A DNA stretch of 64,000 nucleotides from JBBRBB01 sp038206235 (lineage in GTDB: Bacteria > Bacteroidota > Bacteroidia > Chitinophagales > Chitinophagaceae). Positions within the stretch are counted from its first letter, which is position 1, and every line of letters starts with the position of its first letter. Positions 17,501-26,459 of this stretch are shown here, piece after piece. The stretch is from assembly GCA_038206235.1 (NCBI GenBank), contig JBBRBB010000005.1, positions 103,693 to 167,692 on the forward strand, read 5' to 3'. The notes beneath the pieces were generated by a model. It had not been told where the DNA came from, made no database searches, and saw nothing but the letters and a program-made list of their open reading frames with translations. Made by a program: the position numbers and the translations under genes.

Positions 17501-18850
17501 TTGTTCATGGATAAAACGCTTGCAAAAAAAACCGACAACATCCTTTTTGTAAAAATTGATAACGATGGTTTTGATTTAGGCGCACAGCGCAGGGCAATTG
17601 ATAAAAATGACTTAACGGGCTGCTTAGAACTATTGCAGCAATACAAAGAAGCATTGCAAAATAATGTTGCGTTTGAAAGCGATAATAAAAATGTTTTTTT
17701 AGTTGAGAAGAAAAAAATTGCTGCAAAGGATGATTACAATTTATCTATTGACCGATATCGTATAAATGAAAATGTGAAGCAAAGTAAATTTGAAATGGTG
17801 AGTGTTGAAGATTTGATTGATGATGTAAAATACTCAACTAAGATTCAGAAGTCAGAATTTTTATCTTCTGGAAAATATCCAATCATTGACCAATCAGAAA
17901 AATTTATTGCAGGATATTGGAATAATGAGAATGATGTTTTCAAAATATCAAAACCATTAATTGTTTTCGGAGACCACACAAGAATTTTCAAGTTCGTTGA
18001 TTTTGATTTTGTTCTTGGTGCTGATGGAGTAAAGCTTCTTCAACCAAAAGAAATAATTGACCCCAAGTTTTTTTATTACTGCTTGAATAATTTGGAAATA
18101 ATAAATCTTGGTTATAGTAGACATTACAAAGAATTAAAAGAACAACAAATCCCTCTTCCCCCTCTCTCCATCCAACAACAAATAGTTTCCAAAATAGAAA
18201 GCTGCCAAGCCATAATCAACGGTGCAAAACAAGTAGTAGAAAATTACAAGCCACAAATTGAAATAAATGCTGACTGGGAAATGGTGGAGTTGGGTGAAGT
18301 TTGTGAAGTGAAATCAGGTGGAACTCCGTCAAGAGATAAAGATGAATATTGGAATGGAAATATTCCTTGGATAAAAACAGGACAAATTGATTTCAACAAA
18401 ATTTATGAAGCGGAAGAATTCATCACAGAAGAGGGCTTGAAAAATTCTTCAACAAAAATGATTTCTAAAGGAACAGTTTTAATGGCAATGTATGGGCAAG
18501 GAATTACAAGAGGGAGAGTTGCTGTTTTAGAAATTGATGCTACAATTAATCAAGCATGTGCCGCCATTATTATTAAATCAAAAAAAATCAATAACGAATT
18601 TCTTTTTCAAATTTTGATTTCAATGTATGAGCATTTAAGAAACATAAGCGATGCAAGAGGTGGTAATCAAAGTAATCTTAATGCACAAATGATTAAAGAA
18701 CTTTCTATTCCCCTTCCCACACTTTCAGAACAACAACAAATCGTAAACCGGATAGAACAAGAACAACAATTGGTAAATGCCAATAAAGAATTGATAAAAA
18801 TCTTTGAGCAAAAAATAAAAGATGAAATAAATAAATTGTGGTCCCGCTGA
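17501..18850 (+). CDS. hsdS: HsdM C-terminus fused to specificity subunit HsdS
   Basis: 449 aa. Residues 1-70 (MDKTLAKKTDNILFVKIDND, GFDLGAQRRAID) are the C-terminal end of HsdM, so this is the continuation of 16419-17489 after the -1 frameshift. The remainder is a complete HsdS with two target-recognition domains: TRD1 about residues 95-215 and TRD2 about 258-400. Each is closed by the conserved region PLPPLSIQQQIVSKIE or PLPTLSEQQQIVNRIE and a dimer-forming helix. HsdS dictates the bipartite recognition sequence. The natural gene therefore encodes an M-S fusion with a separate R subunit, an uncommon architecture for type I systems. The repeats of the two spacer helices could allow TRD exchange. 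Confidence 0.85.
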   Translation: MFMDKTLAKKTDNILFVKIDNDGFDLGAQRRAIDKNDLTGCLELLQQYKEALQNNVAFESDNKNVFLVEKKKIAAKDDYNLSIDRYRINENVKQSKFEMVSVEDLIDDVKYSTKIQKSEFLSSGKYPIIDQSEKFIAGYWNNENDVFKISKPLIVFGDHTRIFKFVDFDFVLGADGVKLLQPKEIIDPKFFYYCLNNLEIINLGYSRHYKELKEQQIPLPPLSIQQQIVSKIESCQAIINGAKQVVENYKPQIEINADWEMVELGEVCEVKSGGTPSRDKDEYWNGNIPWIKTGQIDFNKIYEAEEFITEEGLKNSSTKMISKGTVLMAMYGQGITRGRVAVLEIDATINQACAAIIIKSKKINNEFLFQILISMYEHLRNISDARGGNQSNLNAQMIKELSIPLPTLSEQQQIVNRIEQEQQLVNANKELIKIFEQKIKDEINKLWSR

Positions 18851-19018
18851 ATAGCGGGAAGCCAAAGCAATATGCCGTGAGGGAAAAAATAATTTCAATT
18901 GCAGCAGAGGAGTGATTAAGGACTCTGTCCCAGCGGGCACTGTCAATTAATAGATTTAAGGTTTATTAATCTACAAGCATTTTTTTAATCACATCTTTTA
19001 CCTGCTGAATTTCCCCAA

Positions 19019-19065
19019 ACTGGCGCAAGATTGAGGCGTGGAAATGTGCGCTGGCATCTTGTGCC
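19019..19065. repeat. Dispersed ~50-bp element, copy B
   Basis: ACTGGCGCAAGATT...GCATCTTGTGCC. It lies 18 bp past the stop codon of the minus-strand gene 19084-19356. It is closely similar to copy C (19440-19505) on the other side of that gene and related to copy A (2272-2322). Confidence 0.7.
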
Positions 19066-19083
19066 GAAACTGTACTGGCTTCA

Positions 19084-19356
19084 TCATTCATTCATTTTTG
19101 ATAAAGCACTTGATAACTGTTCAAATTCTTCTCCGCTAAAAGAAATCCATTCACCTTTTCCAGCATTAGCATCTGAAATAACTTTTTCAATTCGTGCATT
19201 GTTTTCTTCCTGTGTTTCGTGTCGCAAAACTTTTTTACCTGGTATTGAGAAATTAATAACAACTTCTTTTGTTTTCATTGCTTTAAAATATTTTTTAAGC
19301 CCCTCAATTAATATAGGGTTTAATTCCTCTGTTTTTAACCGAATAGAATGTTCCAT
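19084..19356 (-). CDS. Small hypothetical protein, antitoxin-like
   Basis: 90 aa, acidic and soluble, starting MEHSIRLKTEELNPILIEGL and ending EFEQLSSALSKMNE. The shape, a short beta-strand start, KEVVINFSIPG, then an acidic helical tail with GKGEWISFSGEEFEQL, resembles antitoxins of type II modules, but no toxin gene is beside it and I do not recognise the family. The gene is bracketed by two copies of a dispersed repeat (19019-19065 and 19440-19505), one just beyond its stop and one upstream, so it looks like an inserted single-gene unit between the R-M locus and a T9SS gene. Confidence 0.55.
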   Translation of the reverse strand: MEHSIRLKTEELNPILIEGLKKYFKAMKTKEVVINFSIPGKKVLRHETQEENNARIEKVISDANAGKGEWISFSGEEFEQLSSALSKMNE

Positions 19357-19439
19357 GGTTAAGAAAAATTTTTTTCAAATTTAAAATTATTATATCAAAC
19401 AAAATATTCTTCCTGCCATAAGGCACTCTTCTCCCCTAA

Positions 19440-19505
19440 ACTGGCGCAAGATTTAGGACATGGGATTGTGCGTTTGCATTTCCCGTTAACGGGACAGGCA
19501 GTGCC
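19440..19505. repeat. Dispersed ~50-bp element, copy C (with internal palindrome)
   Basis: Starts ACTGGCGCAAGATTTAGG and ends GCAGTGCC. Relative to copy B it carries an extra block containing the perfect palindrome CCCGTTAACGGG (19482-19493), which looks like a secondary insertion. Confidence 0.65.
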
Positions 19506-19556
19506 GAAATTAATGTAACCAAGAATTAAAATAAAATTTTAAAAAATCAAATTACA

Positions 19557-20241
19557 ATGAAAACTTTTTTATTACTAAGCATCCAACTGCATGCATTATA
19601 CGGCAATGTTTTTTCGCAGCAGTGCCCAAGTTCTGCATTAAAAATTCAAAGCCCTCTTTGTGATACTCCAAGAAACCTGAGAGTAAATGATATTAAATGC
19701 GCAACAGTAAAGCTGAGCTGGAAAGGAAACAAAGAGCAAAAGTATATTGTAGAGGCAACAGGTGCAGACAATGCAGCCAATACAATATTTGAGGTAAAGG
19801 CAGCAGAGTATTCATGCGATAATGGCAATTGCTTTGCAACTATTTCTGTAAAAGAGGGAGCAAAGCTTAACTGGAATGTGCAGGCTATTTGTAACATTAA
19901 TGGCGTTACTATTTACAGCCCAAAAGTGGAGGGAAAGGAAACATTTATTCCTTCTTGCCTGCCGTGAAGCAACTGATATTAATAATGAAACAATTCGTGT
20001 GTATCCAAACCCAACTACAGGTTACTTAACTGTAGAATATTATAGCAATAACACAGGCGCTTTGCAATTAAATGTCTTTGATATGGCGGGGAAGAAAGCA
20101 TTTAATCAATCTGGTAATGCTGTAACGGGAAATAACAGCTACAAATTAGACTTACATAGTTTGCTTCCCGGCTCATACATGCTTGAGGTAAATTATAATA
20201 CTGAAGTAAGCAGGATTAAGTTTGTGCTGGTGAGAAATTAA
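19557..20241 (+). pseudogene. Secreted fibronectin-III / T9SS sorting-domain protein, frameshifted
   Basis: The first frame (ATG 19557) encodes a signal peptide (MKTFLLLSIQLHALYGNVFS) and an Fn3-like domain (DTPRNLRVNDIKCATVKLSW, then LNWNVQAIC). It ends at TGA 19965-19967 after FIPSCLP. The second frame continues from there with EATDINNETIRVYPNPTTG, a T9SS type A sorting domain ending RIKFVLVRN at 20241. Removing one base (a C in GCCTGCC near 19958) fuses them into about 227 aa. With the correction it is an ordinary small secreted protein exported by the type IX system. The alternative is a real mutation that strips the export signal. Confidence 0.8.
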
Positions 20242-20304
20242 TATCTGAAACAGGCGTTCGCTATATGGGTGTATAACAAGTAATGTGAGTGATGCATCAA
20301 TTTA

Positions 20305-21420
20305 TTATTTTTCTTTTGCCGGAATATTCAAATGATACCGTGTTGCTTTCAGCTCTCCCGTTCTGTTAAACACACCCTTATCAGCCATATCCTGCAAATC
20401 TCTTGTTGCAGTTGCACGTGAGGTACCGGTGATGCGAATATATTTTTCTGCATTCATTCCGAAAGGAAAACTTTCCGGTGCATCCTGAAACATACGGGTT
20501 AAAACTTTTTCCTGGCGTGTATTCAGCTTACCTTTTATTTTGTTATAGAGTTTGCCCTTTGCTATGGTATAATTTACCAGGTACTGACTGTATGATTGAG
20601 CTTCAAGAATGGTTTTGCCAAAGTAAAGCAGCCACGGAGTAATCTTCATACCCTTATTATTTTTTTCCAGCGCTTCGTAATAAAATTTTCTATGCTTTTG
20701 AATCGTATGAGAAAGCGCAAGGAGAACCGGCTGCTTTACATTTTGACACAATGCTTTTACAGCAAGCGCTCTTCCAATACGGCCATTACCATCTTCAAAG
20801 GGATGAATAGATTCAAAATATAAATGAGCTATTCCGGCTCGTGTGAGGGCCGGAAGCGGCATTTTGCCATTTGGTGCTGTATCATTAAACCATAGAATAA
20901 ATTTCTTCATTTCGCCGGGCACGGCCTGTGAAGGAGGGGCTTCAAAATGGATCTTTCGTTTGTAAAGAGCACCCGATACAATTTGCATTGGCTCCTTATG
21001 CGTTCTGTAATTGCCTGCCTCGTTTATCTCCTTACTTCCCTGCATCAGCAGGTTGTTCCAATTGAATAATATTTTATGTGTTAAGGGTGCAGCAAAGTTT
21101 TTATATAAACCGGTCATCATATCAGCAATGCCCTGCTCTGCGGGCTTTACGTTGCGTTTATCGGCCCGCAAACCAAAGTTTCGGCGTATGGATGATTGCA
21201 GGTTGTCCCGGTTCAGATTTTCACCTTCGATTTCTGAAGTCTTCAAAGCCTCCTCACTTAATGTATCTATTGTAAGAAGGGCTTTTTCTTCTTCCGGAAT
21301 ATGCGTAAGAGTACCGCTTAAATGGCCAGTCTCCCTAAGAAATATTGCCTCTAATTCCATAAGAGTGTCTTTCTCAAAATTAAAGTGGGGCCATCCGGGC
21401 TTTTGCCAGTTCCAAATCAT
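20305..21420 (-). CDS. Fic family AMPylase with DUF4172 N-terminus and winged-helix C-terminus
   Basis: 371 aa. The catalytic Fic motif HPFEDGNGRIGR is complete at residues 206-217. An inhibitory helix motif (S/T)xxxE(G/N) is present as TSEIEG at 61-66, so this is a class II, self-inhibited Fic enzyme. The N-terminus (MIWNWQKPGWPHFNF) matches DUF4172; the C-terminus (ITGTSRATATRDLQDMADKG) is a winged-helix DNA-binding domain. Such proteins transfer AMP from ATP to hydroxyl side chains of targets; the target is unknown. A perfect 10-bp inverted repeat begins 19 bp upstream of the start codon (21439-21473), consistent with autoregulation through the C-terminal HTH, which is inference. Confidence 0.93.
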   Translation of the reverse strand: MIWNWQKPGWPHFNFEKDTLMELEAIFLRETGHLSGTLTHIPEEEKALLTIDTLSEEALKTSEIEGENLNRDNLQSSIRRNFGLRADKRNVKPAEQGIADMMTGLYKNFAAPLTHKILFNWNNLLMQGSKEINEAGNYRTHKEPMQIVSGALYKRKIHFEAPPSQAVPGEMKKFILWFNDTAPNGKMPLPALTRAGIAHLYFESIHPFEDGNGRIGRALAVKALCQNVKQPVLLALSHTIQKHRKFYYEALEKNNKGMKITPWLLYFGKTILEAQSYSQYLVNYTIAKGKLYNKIKGKLNTRQEKVLTRMFQDAPESFPFGMNAEKYIRITGTSRATATRDLQDMADKGVFNRTGELKATRYHLNIPAKEK

Positions 21421-21438
21421 GAGCTATAAAAAAATTAT

Positions 21439-21473
21439 TTATAACTCAAATTTAGTGGAAAAATGAGTTATAA
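21439..21473. promoter_or_regulatory. Operator-like palindrome upstream of fic
   Basis: Perfect inverted repeat TTATAACTCA (21439-21448) / TGAGTTATAA (21464-21473) with a 15-base spacer. A partial third half-site GAGCTATAA is at 21421-21429 next to the start codon. The position fits binding by the winged-helix domain of the Fic protein. Confidence 0.55.
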
Positions 21474-21748
21474 ATCTGTAAACTTCAAATTCAATTTCAT
21501 GCTCAGTGAGTAATTCAATAAACTTTTTCCTGAATGTTTTGCAGGTATGATGCTCTTTTTATTTTCCCTGCAATCAATCTGTTTCTCCTCTATATTCAAC
21601 CCTGCTGGTTGATAGGATGAGTTATGTTTTTTCTCCGTACCTCATCCCGCACATGCGGGATTCGTTTTTGATAATTTTAAATGTAACCGCGCAGCATCCA
21701 TCACAGAACCTTATTTTTTGAGCACTGCATCGGCGAAATCAATGAGCG
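21474..21748. other. Intergenic region between rpoC and fic
   Basis: No ORF is supported. It contains a perfect hairpin ATCCCGCA / TGCGGGAT (21644-21661, two-base loop) followed by T-rich DNA, usable as a terminator on the plus strand or a dispersed TCCCGC palindrome of the kind also seen at 4174 and 18842. Confidence 0.4.
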
Positions 21749-21783
21749 CAAAAAAAAAGCAGGAAAGTAAAACCCTTCCTGCT
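21749..21783 (-). terminator. Rho-independent terminator of rpoC
   Basis: On the minus strand AGCAGGAA pairs with TTCCTGCT around a 10-base loop, followed by a run of eight or nine T. It starts 28 bp after the rpoC stop codon. Confidence 0.85.
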
Positions 21784-21810
21784 CTTGTCTTTATGAGAGT
21801 TACCGGTTAA

Positions 21811-24800
21811 TTATTCTTCTTCATCAAAGCTCATGGCTTCACGTGCCGTTGTCAGCAAATCATATTCCTCTTTGCTGCCTACAATCATGTTATCAAATTC
21901 ACGCAAGCCTGTGCCTGCAGGAATTAAATGACCTGTGATTACATTCTCTTTCAACCCCATCATGTGGTCAGTTTTTCCCTGAATGGCCGCAGAGCTTAAT
22001 ACTTTAGTTGTTTCCTGAAACGATGCGGCAGATATCCAGCTTTGCACACCCAGCGAAGCTTTGGTAATACCAAGCAATACAGGCTTTGCAGTTGCAGATT
22101 CAGCATCTCTTACTTCAATGAGTTTTTTATCAGTACGGCGAAGAACGGAATTTTCTTCCCGTAATTCACGCACTGAAATTATTTGACCGGCACGCATCTT
22201 TGTACTGTCTCCGGGATTTGTGATTACCTTCTTATCAAAAATTTTGTCATTCTCTTCATTGAATTCAAAGCGGTCTTCCAAATCTTCTTCAAGGAATCTT
22301 GTATCACCTGCATCAACTATTTCAACTTTTTTCATCATCTGGCGTACGATTACTTCAATATGCTTATCATTGATTTTTACACCCTGCAAACGATACACTT
22401 CCTGAATTTCATTAACCACATATTCCTGAACGGCAAAGGGTCCTTTGATTGAGAGAATATCGGTTGGTGCAGTTTGCCCGTCAGACAAAGCAGTTCCGGC
22501 TTTTACAAAATCCCCATCCTGCACTAAAATCTGGCGGGAGAGCGGAACAAGATATTTTTTTATAACGCCATCTCTTGCCTCCACAACTATTTCCCTGTTA
22601 CCGCGCTTTATATTTCCGAAAGTAACTACGCCATCAATTTCTGAAACCACGGCGGGGTTGCTTGGATTACGGGCTTCAAACAATTCAGTTACACGCGGTA
22701 AACCGCCGGTAATATCACCAGACTTGCGCATGGTTCTCGGAATCTTTACAATCACTTGGCCGGCCTTCACTGTTTCACCCTCTTCCATCACAAGGCGGCT
22801 GCCTACAGGCAAATTATATGTTTTCGTTTCTTTTCCTTCAACCAAAATGGAAGGAATTTTTGTTTTATCTTTTGTTTCAATTACCACTTTATCACGATGC
22901 CCTGTTTGCTCGTCGCTCTCTTCGCGAAAAGTGATACCTTCTATTACATTTTCAAATCCAATGTCTCCGGGTATTTCAGCTATCACTACATTATTAAAAG
23001 GGTCCCATGTGCAAATAACATCCCCCTTCTTTACATGCTGTCCATCTTTTACAGCGAGTGAAGCGCCGTAAGGAATATTATTTGTAATAAGTAAACGGTC
23101 GTTCTTTACATCCATAATACGCACTTCACCGGTGCGTCCTATTACAATCTGAACTTTTTGCTTTTCGGCGTTTTCAGTGTTTACAGTACGCAAGCCATCA
23201 AACTGAATATTACCATCAAACTTTGCAGTTAAAGAAGATTCAACAGATGCAGAACCTGCCACACCACCTACGTGGAAAGTACGAAGTGTAAGCTGTGTTC
23301 CCGGCTCGCCAATAGATTGGGCTGCAATAATTCCTACTGCATCGCCTTGCTGAGTAAGATAGCCGGTAGCAAGATTTTTACCATAACACTTTACGCAAAC
23401 GCCGCGTTTGCTTTCGCAGGTTAATACGGAACGAATTTCAACTACTTCAATACCTGCATCTTCAATTTGCCTTGCAATATCCCATGTTATTTCACTGCCT
23501 GCTGCAATTATTAATTCATCACTAAGAGAATCATACACATCGTGCAAGGAAGTACGACCCTGAATTCTATCAGCCAAAGGCTCAATAACATCTTCATTAT
23601 CTTTTAGGGCAGAGGTTGCAATACCACGCAGTGTACCGCAGTCTTCTTCAGTGATTACAACATCCTGCGCCACGTCAACGAGACGACGGGTAAGATAACC
23701 GGCATCTGCAGTTTTCAACGCAGTATCTGCAAGACCTTTACGTGCGCCATGTGTTGAGATAAAATAATCCAATACATTTAATCCGGCTTTGAAGTTTGAA
23801 AGAATCGGATTCTCAATAATTTCTGAACCGCTGCTGCCGCTCTTTCTCGGTTTGGCCATTAATCCTCGAATACCTGCCAACTGTTTTACCTGTTGCTTGC
23901 TGCCGCGGGCTCCGGAATCGAGCATCATATAAACAGAATTGAAACCCTGCTTATCGGTTGACATTTCACGAATTAATGTTTCTGTAATGCGGGTGTCTAC
24001 ACGGCTCCAGATATCAATCACCTGGTTATAGCGCTCATTATTTGTTATCAAACCCATATTATAATTTTCCCATACTTCCTCTACTTCTACCTTTGCCTGG
24101 TCGAGCAAATCATTTCTTATTTCAGGGATAATAAGGTCGTTCACATTAAATGACAACCCACCTTTGAATGCCATGCGAAAACCAAGCTGCTTAATATCAT
24201 CCAAAAATTTAGCAGTCTTCGGTACTGTAGTTATCTTAACTATATCGCCAATAATTTCACGTAAGCTTTTTTTGGTTAAGAGTGCATTTATAAAACCAAC
24301 TTCTGCGGGCACATGCTGGTTAAACATTACTCTGCCAACGGTAGTATCAACAATCTTCTTTACCAGTTTTCCGTCTTCAAGCACATTTGCCCTCACTTTT
24401 ATATTGGCATGAAGGTCTACTATATTTTCATTGTATGCAATCAACACCTCTTCCACACTGTAAAAAGACATTCCTTCGCCTTTTACTTTTTCATGGTCCG
24501 TATTTTTCTTTGGTTTTGAAATATAGTAAAGACCAAGAACCATGTCTTGTGATGGCAGTGTTATCGGCGTTCCGTTTTGCGGATTAAGAATATTGTGTGA
24601 TGAGAGCATCAGTAACTGCGCTTCCAAAATTGCAGGATTGCTCAATGGAACATGCACAGCCATCTGGTCTCCATCAAAGTCTGCGTTGAAAGCTGTGGTT
24701 ACTAACGGATGCAGTTGAATTGCCTTTCCTTCAACCAATTTCGGCTGAAATGCCTGGATACTTAACCTGTGCAGCGTTGGAGCACGGTTAAGCAAAACGG

Positions 24801-26100
24801 GATGCCCTTTCAAAATATTTTCAAGAATATCCCAAACAACAGCATCTTTTCTGTCAACCAATTTCTTTGCACTCTTTACTGTTTTTACAATACCTCTTTC
24901 AATTAATTTTCTTATAATAAATGGCTTGAATAATTCAGCAGCCATATCTTTTGGCAAACCGCATTCATGCATCTTCAATTCAGGACCAACAACGATTACA
25001 GAACGACCGGAATAATCCACACGCTTACCCAACAAATTTTGACGGAATCGTCCTTGTTTTCCTTTCAACACATCGCTTAATGATTTCAGTGCTCTTCCGC
25101 CCTCTGCCTTTACAGCATTTGATTTACGTGAATTATCAAACAGGCTGTCAATTGATTCCTGCAGCATTCTCTTTTCATTGCGAAGAATTACTTCAGGAGC
25201 TTTAATTTCTAAAAGTCTTTTTAAACGATTATTACGAATAATAACACGGCGGTACAAATCATTCAAATCAGAAGATGCAAAACGTCCTCCATCCAAAGGA
25301 ACCAATGGTCTCAATTCAGGGGGAATCACGGGAATGTATTGCATCACCATCCATTCAGGACGATTCACAATTCTGCCATTGGCATCTCTGAAAGCCTCTA
25401 CAACACTTAACCGTTTTAATGCATCAGCTTTACGCTGCTGAGAAGTTTCATTTGCTGCCGCATTGCGAAGCGTGTAGCTGAGATCATCTAATTGTGTTCT
25501 TGCTAAAAGGTCGTGTACTGCATCTGCGCCCATTTTCGCAATGAATTTTTGCGGGTCATCATCGGGCAGGTACATGTTATCTTTAGGAAGGTTATCAACT
25601 ACTTCAAGATACTCTTCTTCGGTAAGCAGGTCGCCTGATTTCAATCCTTTATCTTCACGAATGCCGGGTTGAATTACGGCATATCTTTCATAATATACAA
25701 TGCTCTCCAATTTCTTAGAGCTCATGCCGAGCAAATAACCAATCTTATTGGGCAGGCTTTTAAAATACCAGATGTGCACCACCGGCACTACTAATTTAAT
25801 GTGACCCATGCGTTCACGGCGCACCTTTTTTTCGGTTACTTCCACACCGCAGCGGTCGCATACAATTCCTTTGTAGCGAATACGCTTATACTTTCCGCAG
25901 GCACATTCATAATCCTTAACGGGTCCGAAAATTCTTTCGCAGAATAAGCCGTCCCGTTCTGGCTTGTAAGTGCGATAGTTGATAGTTTCGGGCTTTAAAA
26001 CTTCACCAAAGCTGCGCTCCAAAATACTGTCAGGCGATGCAAGCCCAATGGTGATTTGAGAGAAGCTGGCTTTGGGACGATTATCTTTTTTGATTACCAT
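21811..26100 (-). CDS. rpoC: DNA-directed RNA polymerase subunit beta'
   Basis: 1,429 aa, full length for Bacteroidota. The N-terminal zinc site is C66, C68, C81, C84 (CACGKYK, VCDRCGVE). The catalytic metal motif NADFDGDQMAVH starts at residue 472. The second zinc site lies in LTCESKRGVCVKCYGKN. The trigger loop/bridge region (LTLRTFHVGGVA) and the C-terminal MGLKENVITGHLIPAGTG are also present. It is the largest catalytic subunit of RNA polymerase. Oddly, rpoB, which in nearly all bacteria lies immediately upstream in the same operon, is absent: the upstream neighbour is a cupin gene on the opposite strand 360 bp away. A good terminator follows. Confidence 0.98.
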   Translation of the reverse strand: MVIKKDNRPKASFSQITIGLASPDSILERSFGEVLKPETINYRTYKPERDGLFCERIFGPVKDYECACGKYKRIRYKGIVCDRCGVEVTEKKVRRERMGHIKLVVPVVHIWYFKSLPNKIGYLLGMSSKKLESIVYYERYAVIQPGIREDKGLKSGDLLTEEEYLEVVDNLPKDNMYLPDDDPQKFIAKMGADAVHDLLARTQLDDLSYTLRNAAANETSQQRKADALKRLSVVEAFRDANGRIVNRPEWMVMQYIPVIPPELRPLVPLDGGRFASSDLNDLYRRVIIRNNRLKRLLEIKAPEVILRNEKRMLQESIDSLFDNSRKSNAVKAEGGRALKSLSDVLKGKQGRFRQNLLGKRVDYSGRSVIVVGPELKMHECGLPKDMAAELFKPFIIRKLIERGIVKTVKSAKKLVDRKDAVVWDILENILKGHPVLLNRAPTLHRLSIQAFQPKLVEGKAIQLHPLVTTAFNADFDGDQMAVHVPLSNPAILEAQLLMLSSHNILNPQNGTPITLPSQDMVLGLYYISKPKKNTDHEKVKGEGMSFYSVEEVLIAYNENIVDLHANIKVRANVLEDGKLVKKIVDTTVGRVMFNQHVPAEVGFINALLTKKSLREIIGDIVKITTVPKTAKFLDDIKQLGFRMAFKGGLSFNVNDLIIPEIRNDLLDQAKVEVEEVWENYNMGLITNNERYNQVIDIWSRVDTRITETLIREMSTDKQGFNSVYMMLDSGARGSKQQVKQLAGIRGLMAKPRKSGSSGSEIIENPILSNFKAGLNVLDYFISTHGARKGLADTALKTADAGYLTRRLVDVAQDVVITEEDCGTLRGIATSALKDNEDVIEPLADRIQGRTSLHDVYDSLSDELIIAAGSEITWDIARQIEDAGIEVVEIRSVLTCESKRGVCVKCYGKNLATGYLTQQGDAVGIIAAQSIGEPGTQLTLRTFHVGGVAGSASVESSLTAKFDGNIQFDGLRTVNTENAEKQKVQIVIGRTGEVRIMDVKNDRLLITNNIPYGASLAVKDGQHVKKGDVICTWDPFNNVVIAEIPGDIGFENVIEGITFREESDEQTGHRDKVVIETKDKTKIPSILVEGKETKTYNLPVGSRLVMEEGETVKAGQVIVKIPRTMRKSGDITGGLPRVTELFEARNPSNPAVVSEIDGVVTFGNIKRGNREIVVEARDGVIKKYLVPLSRQILVQDGDFVKAGTALSDGQTAPTDILSIKGPFAVQEYVVNEIQEVYRLQGVKINDKHIEVIVRQMMKKVEIVDAGDTRFLEEDLEDRFEFNEENDKIFDKKVITNPGDSTKMRAGQIISVRELREENSVLRRTDKKLIEVRDAESATAKPVLLGITKASLGVQSWISAASFQETTKVLSSAAIQGKTDHMMGLKENVITGHLIPAGTGLREFDNMIVGSKEEYDLLTTAREAMSFDEEE

Positions 26101-26265
26101 ATTATAAATTGCAGGTTTTTAAAATTGTGTTTTTATTTTGGTAGCCGGCTAAACTAATTCTGTTTGGTCCCAATAGCTATCGGGATAAAAAAGTTTTTCT
26201 TTCGATTTGTATAGTGTAAACGCTGAAGATTGAAAGGTTGCCCGCTCCAAAAATACATAAGGCGG

Positions 26266-26273
26266 CAAATGTA
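26266..26273 (-). promoter_or_regulatory. Candidate -7 box for rpoC
   Basis: TACATTTG on the minus strand matches the Bacteroidota -7 consensus TAnnTTTG, about 165 bp before the rpoC start. No convincing -33 TTTG is seen. It matters because rpoC here cannot be read from an rpoB promoter. Confidence 0.35.
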
Positions 26274-26459
26274 AGAATAATAATATAAAAAAATGAGAAT
26301 ATTTTTGAAAATAAAATGACCGGATTTTATCGCTGTCTTTTCTGAATGGGAAGTGTTTATTTTGCGGGATTACAAATCCAAAAACTCGAGGCCGGAATTG
26401 CAAATCCCGACCCGCAAAAATTTATTCAATGCCTCATTTATTCTAAAATTAAAACGAAT

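Noticed and set aside
19019..19505. True integron attC sites
   Set aside because: No RYYYAAC/GTTRRRY core and no integrase gene in the window; kept only as a cassette-like hypothesis.
22445..23071. Long open frame opposite rpoC
   Set aside because: It is antisense to fully conserved rpoC sequence; codon constraint on rpoC explains the open frame.
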